Shown here in pieces: positions 1-7,201 of a stretch of DNA of 64,000 nt. The DNA lies in contig NZ_CP097322.1 of the NCBI RefSeq assembly GCF_023515955.1, positions 6,434,501 through 6,498,500 of the forward strand, in the 5' to 3' direction. Under the pieces are notes generated by a model that saw only the letters and a program-made list of their open reading frames with translations, searched no databases and had not been told where the DNA came from. The position numbers were made by a program, and so were the translations under genes. Source of the DNA: Streptomyces sp. RerS4 (GTDB taxonomy: Bacteria > Actinomycetota > Actinomycetes > Streptomycetales > Streptomycetaceae). Positions within the stretch are counted from its first letter, which is position 1. Each line of letters opens with the position of its first letter.

Positions 1-404
1 TCAGCGCGCTCCGGCCGGCCATGGCCGAGGCCGCGCGGAAGGCGTCCAGCGGCCGGGCGTACGTCGTCAACGTCTCCGCGATGGAGGGCGTCTTCAGCCG
101 CGGCTACAAGGGCGCGGGGCACCCGAACACCAATGCCGCCAAGGCGGCGATGAACATGGTCACGCGGACCAGCGGCCAGGAGATGTTCCAGTCCGACGGC
201 ATCCTGATGACCTCGGTCGACACCGGGTGGATCACCGACGAGCGTCCGCACTTCGACAAGCTGCGCCTCGCCGAGGAGGGCTTCCACGCCCCCCTCGACC
301 TGGTCGACGGCGCGGCCCGCGTCTACGACCCGATCGTGCGCGGCGAGGCGGGCGAGGACCTGTACGGCGTCTTCCTGAAGGACTACGCCCCCGCCAACTG
401 GTAG
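1..404 (+). CDS. SDR family oxidoreductase, 3' part only
   Basis: This is the C-terminal part of a short-chain dehydrogenase/reductase; the 5' end lies outside the window and the frame is open from base 3. Visible SDR features are a strand ending in V-N-V-S-A (the catalytic-serine strand region), an asparagine-rich stretch N-T-N-A-A-K where the active-site lysine follows, and M-T-S-V-D-T-G-W, the P-G-like loop that closes over the cofactor. The Rossmann glycine motif is missing because of the truncation, so cofactor preference cannot be read. In place of the usual YxxxK the visible segment reads H-P-N-T-N-A-A-K, so the catalytic tyrosine may be replaced; this should be checked against the whole gene. 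A strong hairpin terminator follows directly. Substrate unknown. Confidence 0.8.
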   Translation, partial: SALRPAMAEAARKASSGRAYVVNVSAMEGVFSRGYKGAGHPNTNAAKAAMNMVTRTSGQEMFQSDGILMTSVDTGWITDERPHFDKLRLAEEGFHAPLDLVDGAARVYDPIVRGEAGEDLYGVFLKDYAPANW

Positions 405-416
405 GCCCCGCTCCAG

Positions 417-449
417 ACGAAGCCCCGGCACCCGCGGCCGGGGCTTCGT
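417..449. terminator. Hairpin terminator after the SDR gene
   Basis: A perfect 12-bp inverted repeat (ACGAAGCCCCGG / CCGGGGCTTCGT) with a 9-nt loop sits 12 bp after the SDR stop and 35 bp before the stop of the convergent gene. It has no U-tract, as is normal for Streptomyces terminators, and can serve both strands. Confidence 0.85.
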
Positions 450-483
450 CATGTCGGAAAGTTCACCCGTCCGGGTGTGCGCG

Positions 484-867
484 TCAAATCTGGTACGCGC
501 CCGCGGCGATGAGTTCCAGGACCGGACGCCAGTCCTCCACGACGCCGGCGTCCGGGTCGGCGATCGCGCTCGTCTGGGCCGCCAGCCGCAGGGCCTCCAC
601 GTCGGGGGCGTCGGCCGCCGGATCACCCGCCCGGAGCAATCGCGCCACGCGCTCGCCCAGCAGTCCGCGCACGGCCTCGGCGGCGCCGTCGCCGCCGCTC
701 GACAGCCCGTCGAGGCCCTGGAGGAGCCCCGCGACCTGCAGTTCCTTGTCGAACGGGTGAGAGCGGCGCAGCAGTGCGGCCGTCCGCAGTCCGCTCCCGT
801 GCCGCGCGTGCAGCAGCTCCATCAACTCGTCCACACTGCGGACCAAGGGCACTCCGGAACTCGCCAC
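484..867 (-). CDS. Degenerate HD-domain (PhnZ/MIOX-like) protein
   Basis: 127 aa, GTG start chosen because GGAAGGAG lies 5 nt upstream. The order of segments (S-V-D-E-L, H-P-F-D-K-E-L-Q-V-A-G-L-L, then G-E-R-V-A-R-L-L, then W-R-P-V-L-E) follows small PhnZ/inositol-oxygenase-like HD proteins common in Streptomyces. In active members the helix L-Q-V-A-G-L-L is followed by H-D-I-G-H; here it reads Q-G-L-D-G, so the metal-binding His-Asp pair is gone. The middle of the domain is also shorter than usual. It is probably a non-enzymatic relative. The family assignment comes from pattern memory and is inference; no operon partner is visible. Confidence 0.6.
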   Translation of the reverse strand: MASSGVPLVRSVDELMELLHARHGSGLRTAALLRRSHPFDKELQVAGLLQGLDGLSSGGDGAAEAVRGLLGERVARLLRAGDPAADAPDVEALRLAAQTSAIADPDAGVVEDWRPVLELIAAGAYQI

Positions 868-1156
868 CCCAACTCCTTCCGTCGTCCGCGCTCGCGCGCC
901 GCCAACCGCCGAGCAGATCAGTCCGGGCGGGCACACCGGAGTACGACTTCCTGAACTCACGGAGAAAACAAGCGGTCCAGCGCGAATTTTACCGATCCAT
1001 CGAGCGGAACCCCGCTCATATGTGTACCCTGATCGGCAAGGAGGCCCCACCCGGGCCCCGCTCCACCAAGGCGCCACCGCGTCCGGAAAACCTTCTATAT
1101 CCCTACTCCGGCGCGCGGACGAGCCCGCCGGGTTACGCGACACAAGGGAGTGCGCG
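868..1156. other. Gene-free divergent intergenic region
   Basis: About 290 bp between divergent genes at 867 (leftward) and 1157 (rightward). It is clearly less GC-rich than the coding DNA, with A/T clusters near 955-1000 and 1085-1110, and should hold promoters for both sides. An AAGGAGG-like string near 1040 has no good following gene. I could not fix a single convincing -35/-10 pair. Confidence 0.5.
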
Positions 1157-1327
1157 GTGACTGAAAAGACCAAGCCCGAACAGACCATGGAGCGCAAGGC
1201 GCCGGGGGTGAACACGCGGTCCGACGAACTCGGCAGTCTCGACGTGTGGGCCCGCTCCGCCCCGATCCGACTGGCCGGCTACGAGGACGACCTGGCGGAA
1301 CCGCACATCCTGCCCAGCGTCGACTAG
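1157..1327 (+). CDS. Small 56-aa peptide of unknown function
   Basis: A short GTG-started frame preceded by AGGGAG at 1146-1151, with an acidic, polar N-terminal half and a C-terminal half containing L-D-V-W-A-R-S-A-P-I-R-L and ending H-I-L-P-S-V-D. It has no signal peptide, membrane segment or cysteine. The good ribosome site and the sharp change from non-coding to Streptomyces-like codon use support a real gene. The leader-plus-conserved-tail shape resembles precursor peptides of ribosomal natural products, but no modifying enzyme lies next to it and there is no Cys/Ser/Thr-rich core, so this is only a possibility. I do not recognise the family with certainty. Confidence 0.6.
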   Translation: MTEKTKPEQTMERKAPGVNTRSDELGSLDVWARSAPIRLAGYEDDLAEPHILPSVD

Positions 1328-1545
1328 TAGCAGACCAGACCGGTCCGGGTCGCCTCGGATCAGGTCAGGACGCCCATCGGCCCACCCCACGGGCCCGAAC
1401 CGCGCCCCCGCACCCCACGGTGACGGGGGTGTGGCGTGCGCGGACGCGGGCTGGGAGAGGTTCCCGTCCGGTCTACGCCCACAGCGTCATCGCTGTCGGC
1501 GATCAAGGGTGTCCCCGCCGCCCCATACCGGGCAGGGTCGACCCC

Positions 1546-2535
1546 ATGAGACTGCTGATGTTGGGTGGAACCGAATTCGTCGGACGTGCGATCACCGAGG
1601 ACGCGCTGGAGCGCGGCTGGGAGGTGACCGTCTTCCACCGGGGGCACCACGCGCCGCCGCCCGGGGTCGCCTCGCTCCACGGCGACCGCACCGCCCCCGG
1701 CGGGCTCGACGCTCTCGCCGAGGGGGAGTGGGACCTCGTCGTCGACACCTGGAGCGGCGCCCCCACCGCCGTCCGCGACAGCGCGCGCCTGCTCGCGGGC
1801 CGCGCCGGCGGATACGCGTACGTCTCCAGCCGTTCCGTGTACGCCTACCCCGCCCCGGCGGGCCTCGCCGAGGACGGCCCGCTCGTGGAGGGCTCGCCCG
1901 ACGCCGAATCCACCGCCTACGCCGAGGACAAGCGCGGCGGCGAACTCGCCGTCGAGGCCGCCTTCGGGGAGCGCGCCCTGCTGGTGCGCGCCGGCCTGAT
2001 CCTCGGCCCGTACGAGAACGTCGGCCGGCTGCCCTGGTGGCTGAACCGCGTCGCGCGCGGCGGCCCGTTCCTCGCCCCCGGCCCCGGCGAGCTGCCGCTC
2101 CAGTACATCGACGTGCGCGACCTCGCGCACTGGACCCTCGACGCCGCCGAGGCCGGACTCGCGGGCGCCTACAACCTGGTCTCCCCGACCGGCCACGCCA
2201 CGATGGGCGCCTTCCTCGACGCCTGCGTCGCCGCCACCGGGTCCGCCGCCGAACCCCGCTGGGCGGACGCCGCCACCATCGAGGCGGCCGGCATCGAACC
2301 CTGGGTCGAACTGCCCGTGTGGATCCCGGAGGGCGCGTCGCACGACTACATGTTCCGCGCCGACGTCACCAAGGCGTTGGAAGCGGGCCTGCGGTGCCGC
2401 CCCGTCGAGGAGACCGTGGCCGACACCTGGGCCTGGCTGCGCTCGATCGGGGGCGAGGCCCCGATGCGTTCCGACCGTTCGACCAAGGGTCTCGCGCCCG
2501 AGCGGGAGGCCGAGGTACTACTCGGGCTCGGCTGA
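1546..2535 (+). CDS. NAD(P)-dependent epimerase/dehydratase family protein
   Basis: 329 aa. The start is the ATG whose product begins directly with the Rossmann strand and the extended-SDR nucleotide motif G-G-T-E-F-V-G (residues 7-13); the open frame runs further upstream but without coding character. Further SDR features are V-S-S-R-S-V-Y (about residue 90), Y-A-E-D-K-R-G (about 125; a Y-xxx-K catalytic pair), L-V-R-A-G-L-I-L-G-P-Y (about 147) and Q-Y-I-D-V-R-D-L-A (about 185), as in isoflavone-reductase-like and NmrA/WcaG-type proteins. The substrate cannot be read. The 3' end overlaps the convergent lipase-maturation-factor gene by 18 bp. Confidence 0.85.
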   Translation: MRLLMLGGTEFVGRAITEDALERGWEVTVFHRGHHAPPPGVASLHGDRTAPGGLDALAEGEWDLVVDTWSGAPTAVRDSARLLAGRAGGYAYVSSRSVYAYPAPAGLAEDGPLVEGSPDAESTAYAEDKRGGELAVEAAFGERALLVRAGLILGPYENVGRLPWWLNRVARGGPFLAPGPGELPLQYIDVRDLAHWTLDAAEAGLAGAYNLVSPTGHATMGAFLDACVAATGSAAEPRWADAATIEAAGIEPWVELPVWIPEGASHDYMFRADVTKALEAGLRCRPVEETVADTWAWLRSIGGEAPMRSDRSTKGLAPEREAEVLLGLG

Positions 2536-3966
2536 GGCCGCCTCCGCGAGACGGGTGGGCGGCAGGTACTCGCGCAGCAGCGTGCGGTGCCACCACGCAC
2601 CCGTCTCGCGCAGCTCGCGCCAGGTGGTGAACCGGTAGCGGTAGAGCCTGGCGCGGACGTAACGCGGCGGGGCGTCCGGGAAGGGGTTGTGGCGCAGCAG
2701 CCGCAGCGTGTCCCGGTCGCCCACCAACAGCCGCTCCACGAACGGCCCGAACCAGTCCCGCGCGTAGGCCGGCGACAGCGCCGCGAACCACATCAGCCAG
2801 TCGAGGCGCAGATGGTACGGGGCGAACTGGCGCGGGATCCGGCGCGGTTCGCCCGGCTTGCCCTTGAAGCCGTACTCCCGCCACGTGCCGCCCTCCGCCT
2901 CGTCGCGCGGCACCCGGTCCGCCGTCCCCTCCACCACCACCTCGTCGCGGATGCGGCCGACCGTGCCGAAGGCCCCGTAGGTGTTGACCAGGTGGAAGGA
3001 GTCGAAGGAGCGGTTCATCACCTGGCGCCGCGAGATCAGGTTGGCCACCGGATGCCGGCTCAGCACGAGCACCAGCACGGTCACCGCGCACACCACGATC
3101 ACGTACCAGAGCGGCGCCCCGCGCGAGGCGGCCGCGGGCGGCGCTCCCGCGAGGCCCGTGAAGTCGACGGCCGACAGGGCGAGCACGATGGTCAGCCAGT
3201 TCAACCAGGCGAAGTTGCCCGAGAGCACCAGCCACAACTGGGTGGCCACCATGAGCCCGGCGGCGTACGAGGCGATCGGCTGCGGGGTGAACAGCAGTAC
3301 GGGCACCACCAGCTGGGTCACGTGGTTCGCCGCGCACTCCACCCGGTGCAGGGGCCGGGGCAGATGGTGGAAGAACCAGCTGAGCGGGCCCGGCATCGGC
3401 TGCGTCTCGTGGTGGTAGTACAGGCAGGTCAGCTTGCGCCAGCAGGCGTCGCCCCGCATCTTGATCAACCCGGCGCCGAATTCGACCCGGAACAACACCC
3501 ACCGCAGCAGCCACAGCATCAACACGGGTGGACCGACGTGCGCGTTGCCGAGGAATACGGCCAGGAACCCGACCTCCAGCAGCAGCGACTCCCAGCCGAA
3601 CGAGTACCAGGTCTGGCCCACGTTGACGATGGACAGGTACAGCAGCCACAGCACCGCCCACATTCCCATCGCCGCGCCCAGCGGCACCATATCGCCCACG
3701 CCGGCCGCGAGCGCCGCCGCGATCACCGCCCCGCTCCAGGCGCAGGTCGCGAAGAGCCGGTCCGAGTAGCGCAGTTGGAACAGGCTCGGGGCGTGCCGGA
3801 AGGGGACGTAGCGGACGTAGCGCGGGACGGGCAGCATGCCGTGCGCCCCGATCAGGGCGCGGAACTGGAGGGCGGCTCCGACGAAGGCGCAGAGGTAGAC
3901 ACCGGCCAGGGCCCGCTGGAAGACCAGCCGGCTCAGCCAGTAGCCGGGTGCCGTGAACCAGTCCAT
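2518..3966 (-). CDS. Lipase maturation factor family membrane protein
   Basis: 482 aa, with several hydrophobic helices in the first two thirds and a soluble C-terminal part rich in W, R and Y. Conserved segments of the lipase maturation factor (LMF1-like) family are visible: F-G-W-E-S-L-L-L-E-V-G-F-L (about residue 130), R-W-V-L-F-R-V-E-F-G-A-G-L-I-K (about 165), C-L-Y-Y-H-H-E-T-Q-P-M-P (about 190) and N-F-A-W-L-N-W-L-T. The ATG is preceded by GGAGGGG, close-spaced, 11 bp after the DUF1990 stop. It is the last gene of a three-gene operon headed by the YndJ-like gene and the twin palindromes. In eukaryotes LMF1 helps fold lipases; the bacterial role is not established. Confidence 0.85.
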   Translation of the reverse strand: MDWFTAPGYWLSRLVFQRALAGVYLCAFVGAALQFRALIGAHGMLPVPRYVRYVPFRHAPSLFQLRYSDRLFATCAWSGAVIAAALAAGVGDMVPLGAAMGMWAVLWLLYLSIVNVGQTWYSFGWESLLLEVGFLAVFLGNAHVGPPVLMLWLLRWVLFRVEFGAGLIKMRGDACWRKLTCLYYHHETQPMPGPLSWFFHHLPRPLHRVECAANHVTQLVVPVLLFTPQPIASYAAGLMVATQLWLVLSGNFAWLNWLTIVLALSAVDFTGLAGAPPAAASRGAPLWYVIVVCAVTVLVLVLSRHPVANLISRRQVMNRSFDSFHLVNTYGAFGTVGRIRDEVVVEGTADRVPRDEAEGGTWREYGFKGKPGEPRRIPRQFAPYHLRLDWLMWFAALSPAYARDWFGPFVERLLVGDRDTLRLLRHNPFPDAPPRYVRARLYRYRFTTWRELRETGAWWHRTLLREYLPPTRLAEAASAEPE

Positions 3967-3977
3967 CCCCTCCAGTA

Positions 3978-4511
3978 TCAGGCGGCGCGGGCCAGTGCGC
4001 GCAGCCGACGGCCCAGCCGGGCGGCGTAGCCGCGCTGGAGGAGCGGGACGAGCGGGCCCGCGAGCCGGGTGTACCAGGCGTTCGGGCGGCTGAAGGCGGT
4101 CACCGTGAACCACACCGCGCCCGCGGCGTCGATCTCCACGAGGAAGGACTCCTCCCCGCACTCCGGGTGACCGGTCAGCGTCCCGTACGCGAACCCCGTC
4201 CGGGTGGGCTCGTACGCCGTCCAGATCACCTCGCAGGGAGCCGTGATCCGCAGCGGGCCCACGCCGATGCCCACCCGCACGCGGGTGCCCGGCCGCACGG
4301 CGCCGTTGTCGGCGCGGATCCTCATGCCCGAGGAGCGGTGCGCCTCGAAGGTGGTGACGGCCGTCCCGGCGGTCTCGAAGACGGCCCGCCCGTGGCCGAT
4401 GCGCGTGCGGTGGTGGAGGTGGTTGTACCCGGCGGGGAGGGGGCGGCGGGCCGTCGCGCCCCGGTCGGGGTAGTTGAGGGTGCTCCGTCCGGTGTTGAGG
4501 AGGCGGGTCAT
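3978..4511 (-). CDS. DUF1990 family protein
   Basis: 177 aa, matching the DUF1990 (YbgC/At1g17080-like) family by the N-terminal L-N-Y-P, the motif Y-N-H-L-H-H-R-T-R-I-G-H-G (about residues 29-41), R-V-R-V-G-I-G-V-G-P-L and F-A-Y-G-T-L-T-G-H-P-E-C-G-E-E-S-F. No signal peptide or membrane helix. Its ATG overlaps the TGA of the upstream YndJ-like gene (ATGA), and the downstream LMF gene starts 11 bp after its stop, so the three are one transcription unit. The family is thought to bind a hydrophobic ligand; function here is unknown. Confidence 0.88.
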   Translation of the reverse strand: MTRLLNTGRSTLNYPDRGATARRPLPAGYNHLHHRTRIGHGRAVFETAGTAVTTFEAHRSSGMRIRADNGAVRPGTRVRVGIGVGPLRITAPCEVIWTAYEPTRTGFAYGTLTGHPECGEESFLVEIDAAGAVWFTVTAFSRPNAWYTRLAGPLVPLLQRGYAARLGRRLRALARAA

Positions 4512-5421
4512 GGCGTGGTCTCCGTTCGGTGGCGAGGTCGGAAGGCGGGGGCGGTGGCCGTGGGGGCGGTGGCCGTGGTGGGGGTGGGGCTCAGGCGGCG
4601 CCACGCGAGCAGCGAGCACACCGCGAAGCCGAGCGCGTTGCCGAGGCCGTGGGTCGCCGCCATCCAGGTCAGGGTCGGGTGGACGATTCCGGTGGCCTCG
4701 CCGACCGCCCACCACAGGGCGAGCAGCATCGTGGCCACCAGGACCACCGCCGAGGTCGCGAGCAGCGCCCCCGTCGTCCGGTCCCGCGCGCCGGGGCGCA
4801 GCTCCCGCCAGGTCGTCAGGGCCACCGCCCACATCCCGGCGGTCAGCACCGCCGCGCCCAGCAGCTCCGCCCAGTCGTCGACGAAGTAGCCCAGCAGCAC
4901 CAGCAGGGTCCCCGCCGGGACGCTGTACGCCGCCCCGCGCGCCCCGGGCCGGCGCGGCGCCGCCCGGCACACCAGCCCGGCGATCAGGGCGGCGGCGAAC
5001 CCGGCGTAGTGGAAGTGCGGCACGGTCAGCGCGAGGATGTCGAGGTCGAAGCCGAACAGGCGGTACCCGGCCCGCTCCGCGACCAGGGCGATCGCCGCGA
5101 CCGACGGCGAGGCGAGCGCGGTGGAAGCGGCCACCTCCGCCGGCGCCGGTACGCCGCCCCACCGGCCGGGGCCCGCCCCGCGCCGCCCGCCGCAGCCGGG
5201 CGGCGCCGCCGCCGCCAGGGCCGTGGCGGCCAGGGCGTACCCGCGGCGAGCGCGGAGGCGAGCGCGCCGCGCGGCAACCACAGGCACACGGCCGCCGGCA
5301 GCGCGGCGAGGGGCCACAGCCGGGCGGCGCGGCGCAGCCCGGTCGGGTCGATCAGGCGCAGGCCCACGGGGACGACGTAGAACATCCCCAGGGTGACGAC
5401 GAGGTTCACGAGTACCGTCAC
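4508..5421 (-). pseudogene. YndJ-like membrane protein, frameshifted
   Basis: A polytopic membrane protein related to YndJ. Reading starts at a GTG (5421) with an excellent AAAGGAG 7 nt upstream. The first ~60 residues (M-T-V-L-V-N-L to A-L-A-A-G) continue sensibly only in another frame (Y-A-L-A-A-T onward, then A-E-R-A-G-Y-R-L-F-G-F, P-H-F-H-Y-A-G-F-A-A-A-L, and four more helices) after a jump near 5236-5246 within a G/C-rich tract. The span is 914 nt, one base short of a whole number of codons. Restoring one base gives about 304 aa. Either a real one-base deletion or a sequencing error. Its stop overlaps the DUF1990 start, and two palindromic sites precede it, so it heads a regulated operon. 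Confidence 0.75.
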
Positions 5422-5432
5422 GACCCCACTCC

Positions 5433-5448
5433 TTTGAACGTGTTCAAG
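5433..5448. promoter_or_regulatory. Palindromic operator, copy 1 (TTGAACGTGTTCAA)
   Basis: A 14-bp near-perfect palindrome at 5434-5447 that touches the ribosome site of the YndJ-like gene. Together with the identical-format copy 44 bp away it looks like a repressor operator for the leftward operon. The cognate regulator is not next to it. Confidence 0.75.
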
Positions 5449-5476
5449 TCGTTGCGGTGGTGACCCTACGGGGTTC

Positions 5477-5492
5477 GTTGAACATGTTCAAC
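5477..5492. promoter_or_regulatory. Palindromic operator, copy 2 (GTTGAACATGTTCAAC)
   Basis: A perfect 16-bp palindrome whose centre is 44 bp (about four helical turns) from copy 1, in the same divergent intergenic region. The format suits TetR- or other HTH-dimer repressors. It may control both the leftward operon and the rightward lipoprotein gene at 5611. Confidence 0.8.
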
Positions 5493-5610
5493 ACGCTCTT
5501 TCGGCAGACCCTTCGGGGTGGCGATAGGTCCCTTCGCGCCGCTCCACTTGCGGCCCCGTGGGACATGCGTCAGACAAGAGAGGACAACTCGGGGCGAAAA
5601 GGAGAACAGC

Positions 5611-7176
5611 GTGAACGACGTGAAGGACGTGTCCGCACCGACGCACCGTCAGACGCCGCACCGTCAGGCGCCACGCCGTCATGCACCGGCCTGCGCGGCC
5701 CTTTTCGCCCTCGCCGGCCTGCTCACCTCGGGCTGCACCGGTTCCGCAGACGAACCGACGAAGGGCTCCGCCGCCGAGAGTCAGGAGGTACACCTCCAGC
5801 CCGTCGGATCTCCCGGGCTCGATCCCTTCACCGCCTCCACGGCCACCGCCGAGTCGGCGCCCCTCCAACCCCCGGTGCCCAACGCGAGCGGCCGGGGCAT
5901 CCGCACGATCGCCGCCGCCACCCCCGGCCTCTACGGCGGAACGAACCGGCTCGGCAGCTGCGACGTGGAACGACAGGTCAGCCTGCTCACCACGGACGAC
6001 GCGAAGACGCAGGCCTTCGCCCAGGCCTCCGGCATCGAACAGCAGAAGCTCCCCGATTTCCTGCGCGGCCTCACCCCCGTGGTCCTGCGCGCCGACACGC
6101 GCGTCACCGACCACGCCTTCCGCGCCGGCGGCCCCGCCGGCTACCAGGCCGTGCTCCAGGCCGGCACGGCCGTGCTGGTCGACGAGCACGGCATGCCCCG
6201 CGTCCGCTGCGCGTGCGGCAACCCGATCGCCGCACCGCGCAGCGCCAAGGGCAGCCCGGTGCTCAAGGGCGAGCAGTGGAGCGGCTACCAGGCCAACCAG
6301 GTCGTCGTGATCGAGCCCACGGCCCAGGTCCTGAACCACCTGGTCATCGTCAACACCGCCGACAACACCTGGATCGAGCGCCGGATCGGCGACGACGGCG
6401 CCCAGGACCGCACCCCGAAGGTGGTGCCCCGCTTCAACCCCGCCGACGGGATTCCGGAGGGTCCCCTGACCCCGACCGTGCCCTCCCCGTCCGACCCGTG
6501 TGCCGGCACGCCCGGCCGGGGCGGCCCGCAGAACTCCGCCCCGCAGGCCGCCCCGCCGGCGCCCCCGGCCGGCCCGCCCAAGGACCTTCCGCCCGCGGAC
6601 GTGCCCACGGCTGAGCCCCCCACCGAGGTTCCTCCCGGGGACGCGCCTCCCGCCGACCTGCCGTACGAGCAGCTGCCCCCGTCGGAGGTGCCGTACGAGC
6701 AGCTCCCGCCGGGCGAGGTGCCCCTCGCCGGCCCGTCGTCGGTCGACGTGCCGTCCACGGCTGTGCCGCCCGCCGCCGGTCCGCCCGCCGCCGATGCCCC
6801 GTCGGGCCCGCCCGCGCCGCCGACCGACGTACCCGGCGACGTTCCCTACGAGCAGCTTCCGCCCACCGACCTTCCGTCGGCCGCGGTGCCGCCCGCCGGT
6901 CCGCCCGCCGCCGAGCTTCCCGCGGCGCCCTCCACGGGCCCGAGCCCGAGCGCCCCGTGCCCGTCCGAGAACGCGGCCGGCAACGGCGTCCCGTCCGCGC
7001 CGCCCGTGGCCCCGCAGCGACCCCCGGGGGAGCAGCCGTCGGACGTGCCCTCCGACTCGCTCGGGCCGCTTCCCCCCGAGGACGGGCCCGTCGACCCGTC
7101 CGTCCCCCTGGACCCGTACGGTTTCGACGAGGAGCCGGAGTCCTCGGACGCGGCCCAGAACCTGGAGAGCGCCTGA
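5611..7176 (+). CDS. DUF6777 proline-rich lipoprotein
   Basis: 521 aa. The GTG start has AAAAGGAG six nt upstream. A lipoprotein signal ends in L-L-T-S-G-C (Cys about residue 37; T at -3 is slightly unusual). The central DUF6777-type domain (about residues 75-280) includes G-L-Y-G-G-T-N-R-L-G-S-C-D-V-E and a second Cys pair C-A-C-G. From about residue 300 to the end the chain is proline/alanine-rich with three copies of P-Y-E-Q-L-P-P, likely an extended wall-spanning stalk. Family function is unknown. The stop is 25 bp before the phosphatase start, so the two may be co-transcribed, and the operator pair at 5433-5492 lies upstream. Confidence 0.85.
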   Translation: MNDVKDVSAPTHRQTPHRQAPRRHAPACAALFALAGLLTSGCTGSADEPTKGSAAESQEVHLQPVGSPGLDPFTASTATAESAPLQPPVPNASGRGIRTIAAATPGLYGGTNRLGSCDVERQVSLLTTDDAKTQAFAQASGIEQQKLPDFLRGLTPVVLRADTRVTDHAFRAGGPAGYQAVLQAGTAVLVDEHGMPRVRCACGNPIAAPRSAKGSPVLKGEQWSGYQANQVVVIEPTAQVLNHLVIVNTADNTWIERRIGDDGAQDRTPKVVPRFNPADGIPEGPLTPTVPSPSDPCAGTPGRGGPQNSAPQAAPPAPPAGPPKDLPPADVPTAEPPTEVPPGDAPPADLPYEQLPPSEVPYEQLPPGEVPLAGPSSVDVPSTAVPPAAGPPAADAPSGPPAPPTDVPGDVPYEQLPPTDLPSAAVPPAGPPAAELPAAPSTGPSPSAPCPSENAAGNGVPSAPPVAPQRPPGEQPSDVPSDSLGPLPPEDGPVDPSVPLDPYGFDEEPESSDAAQNLESA

Positions 7177-7201
7177 AGCGCCGCTGTGTCATGGTGGACC
7201 G

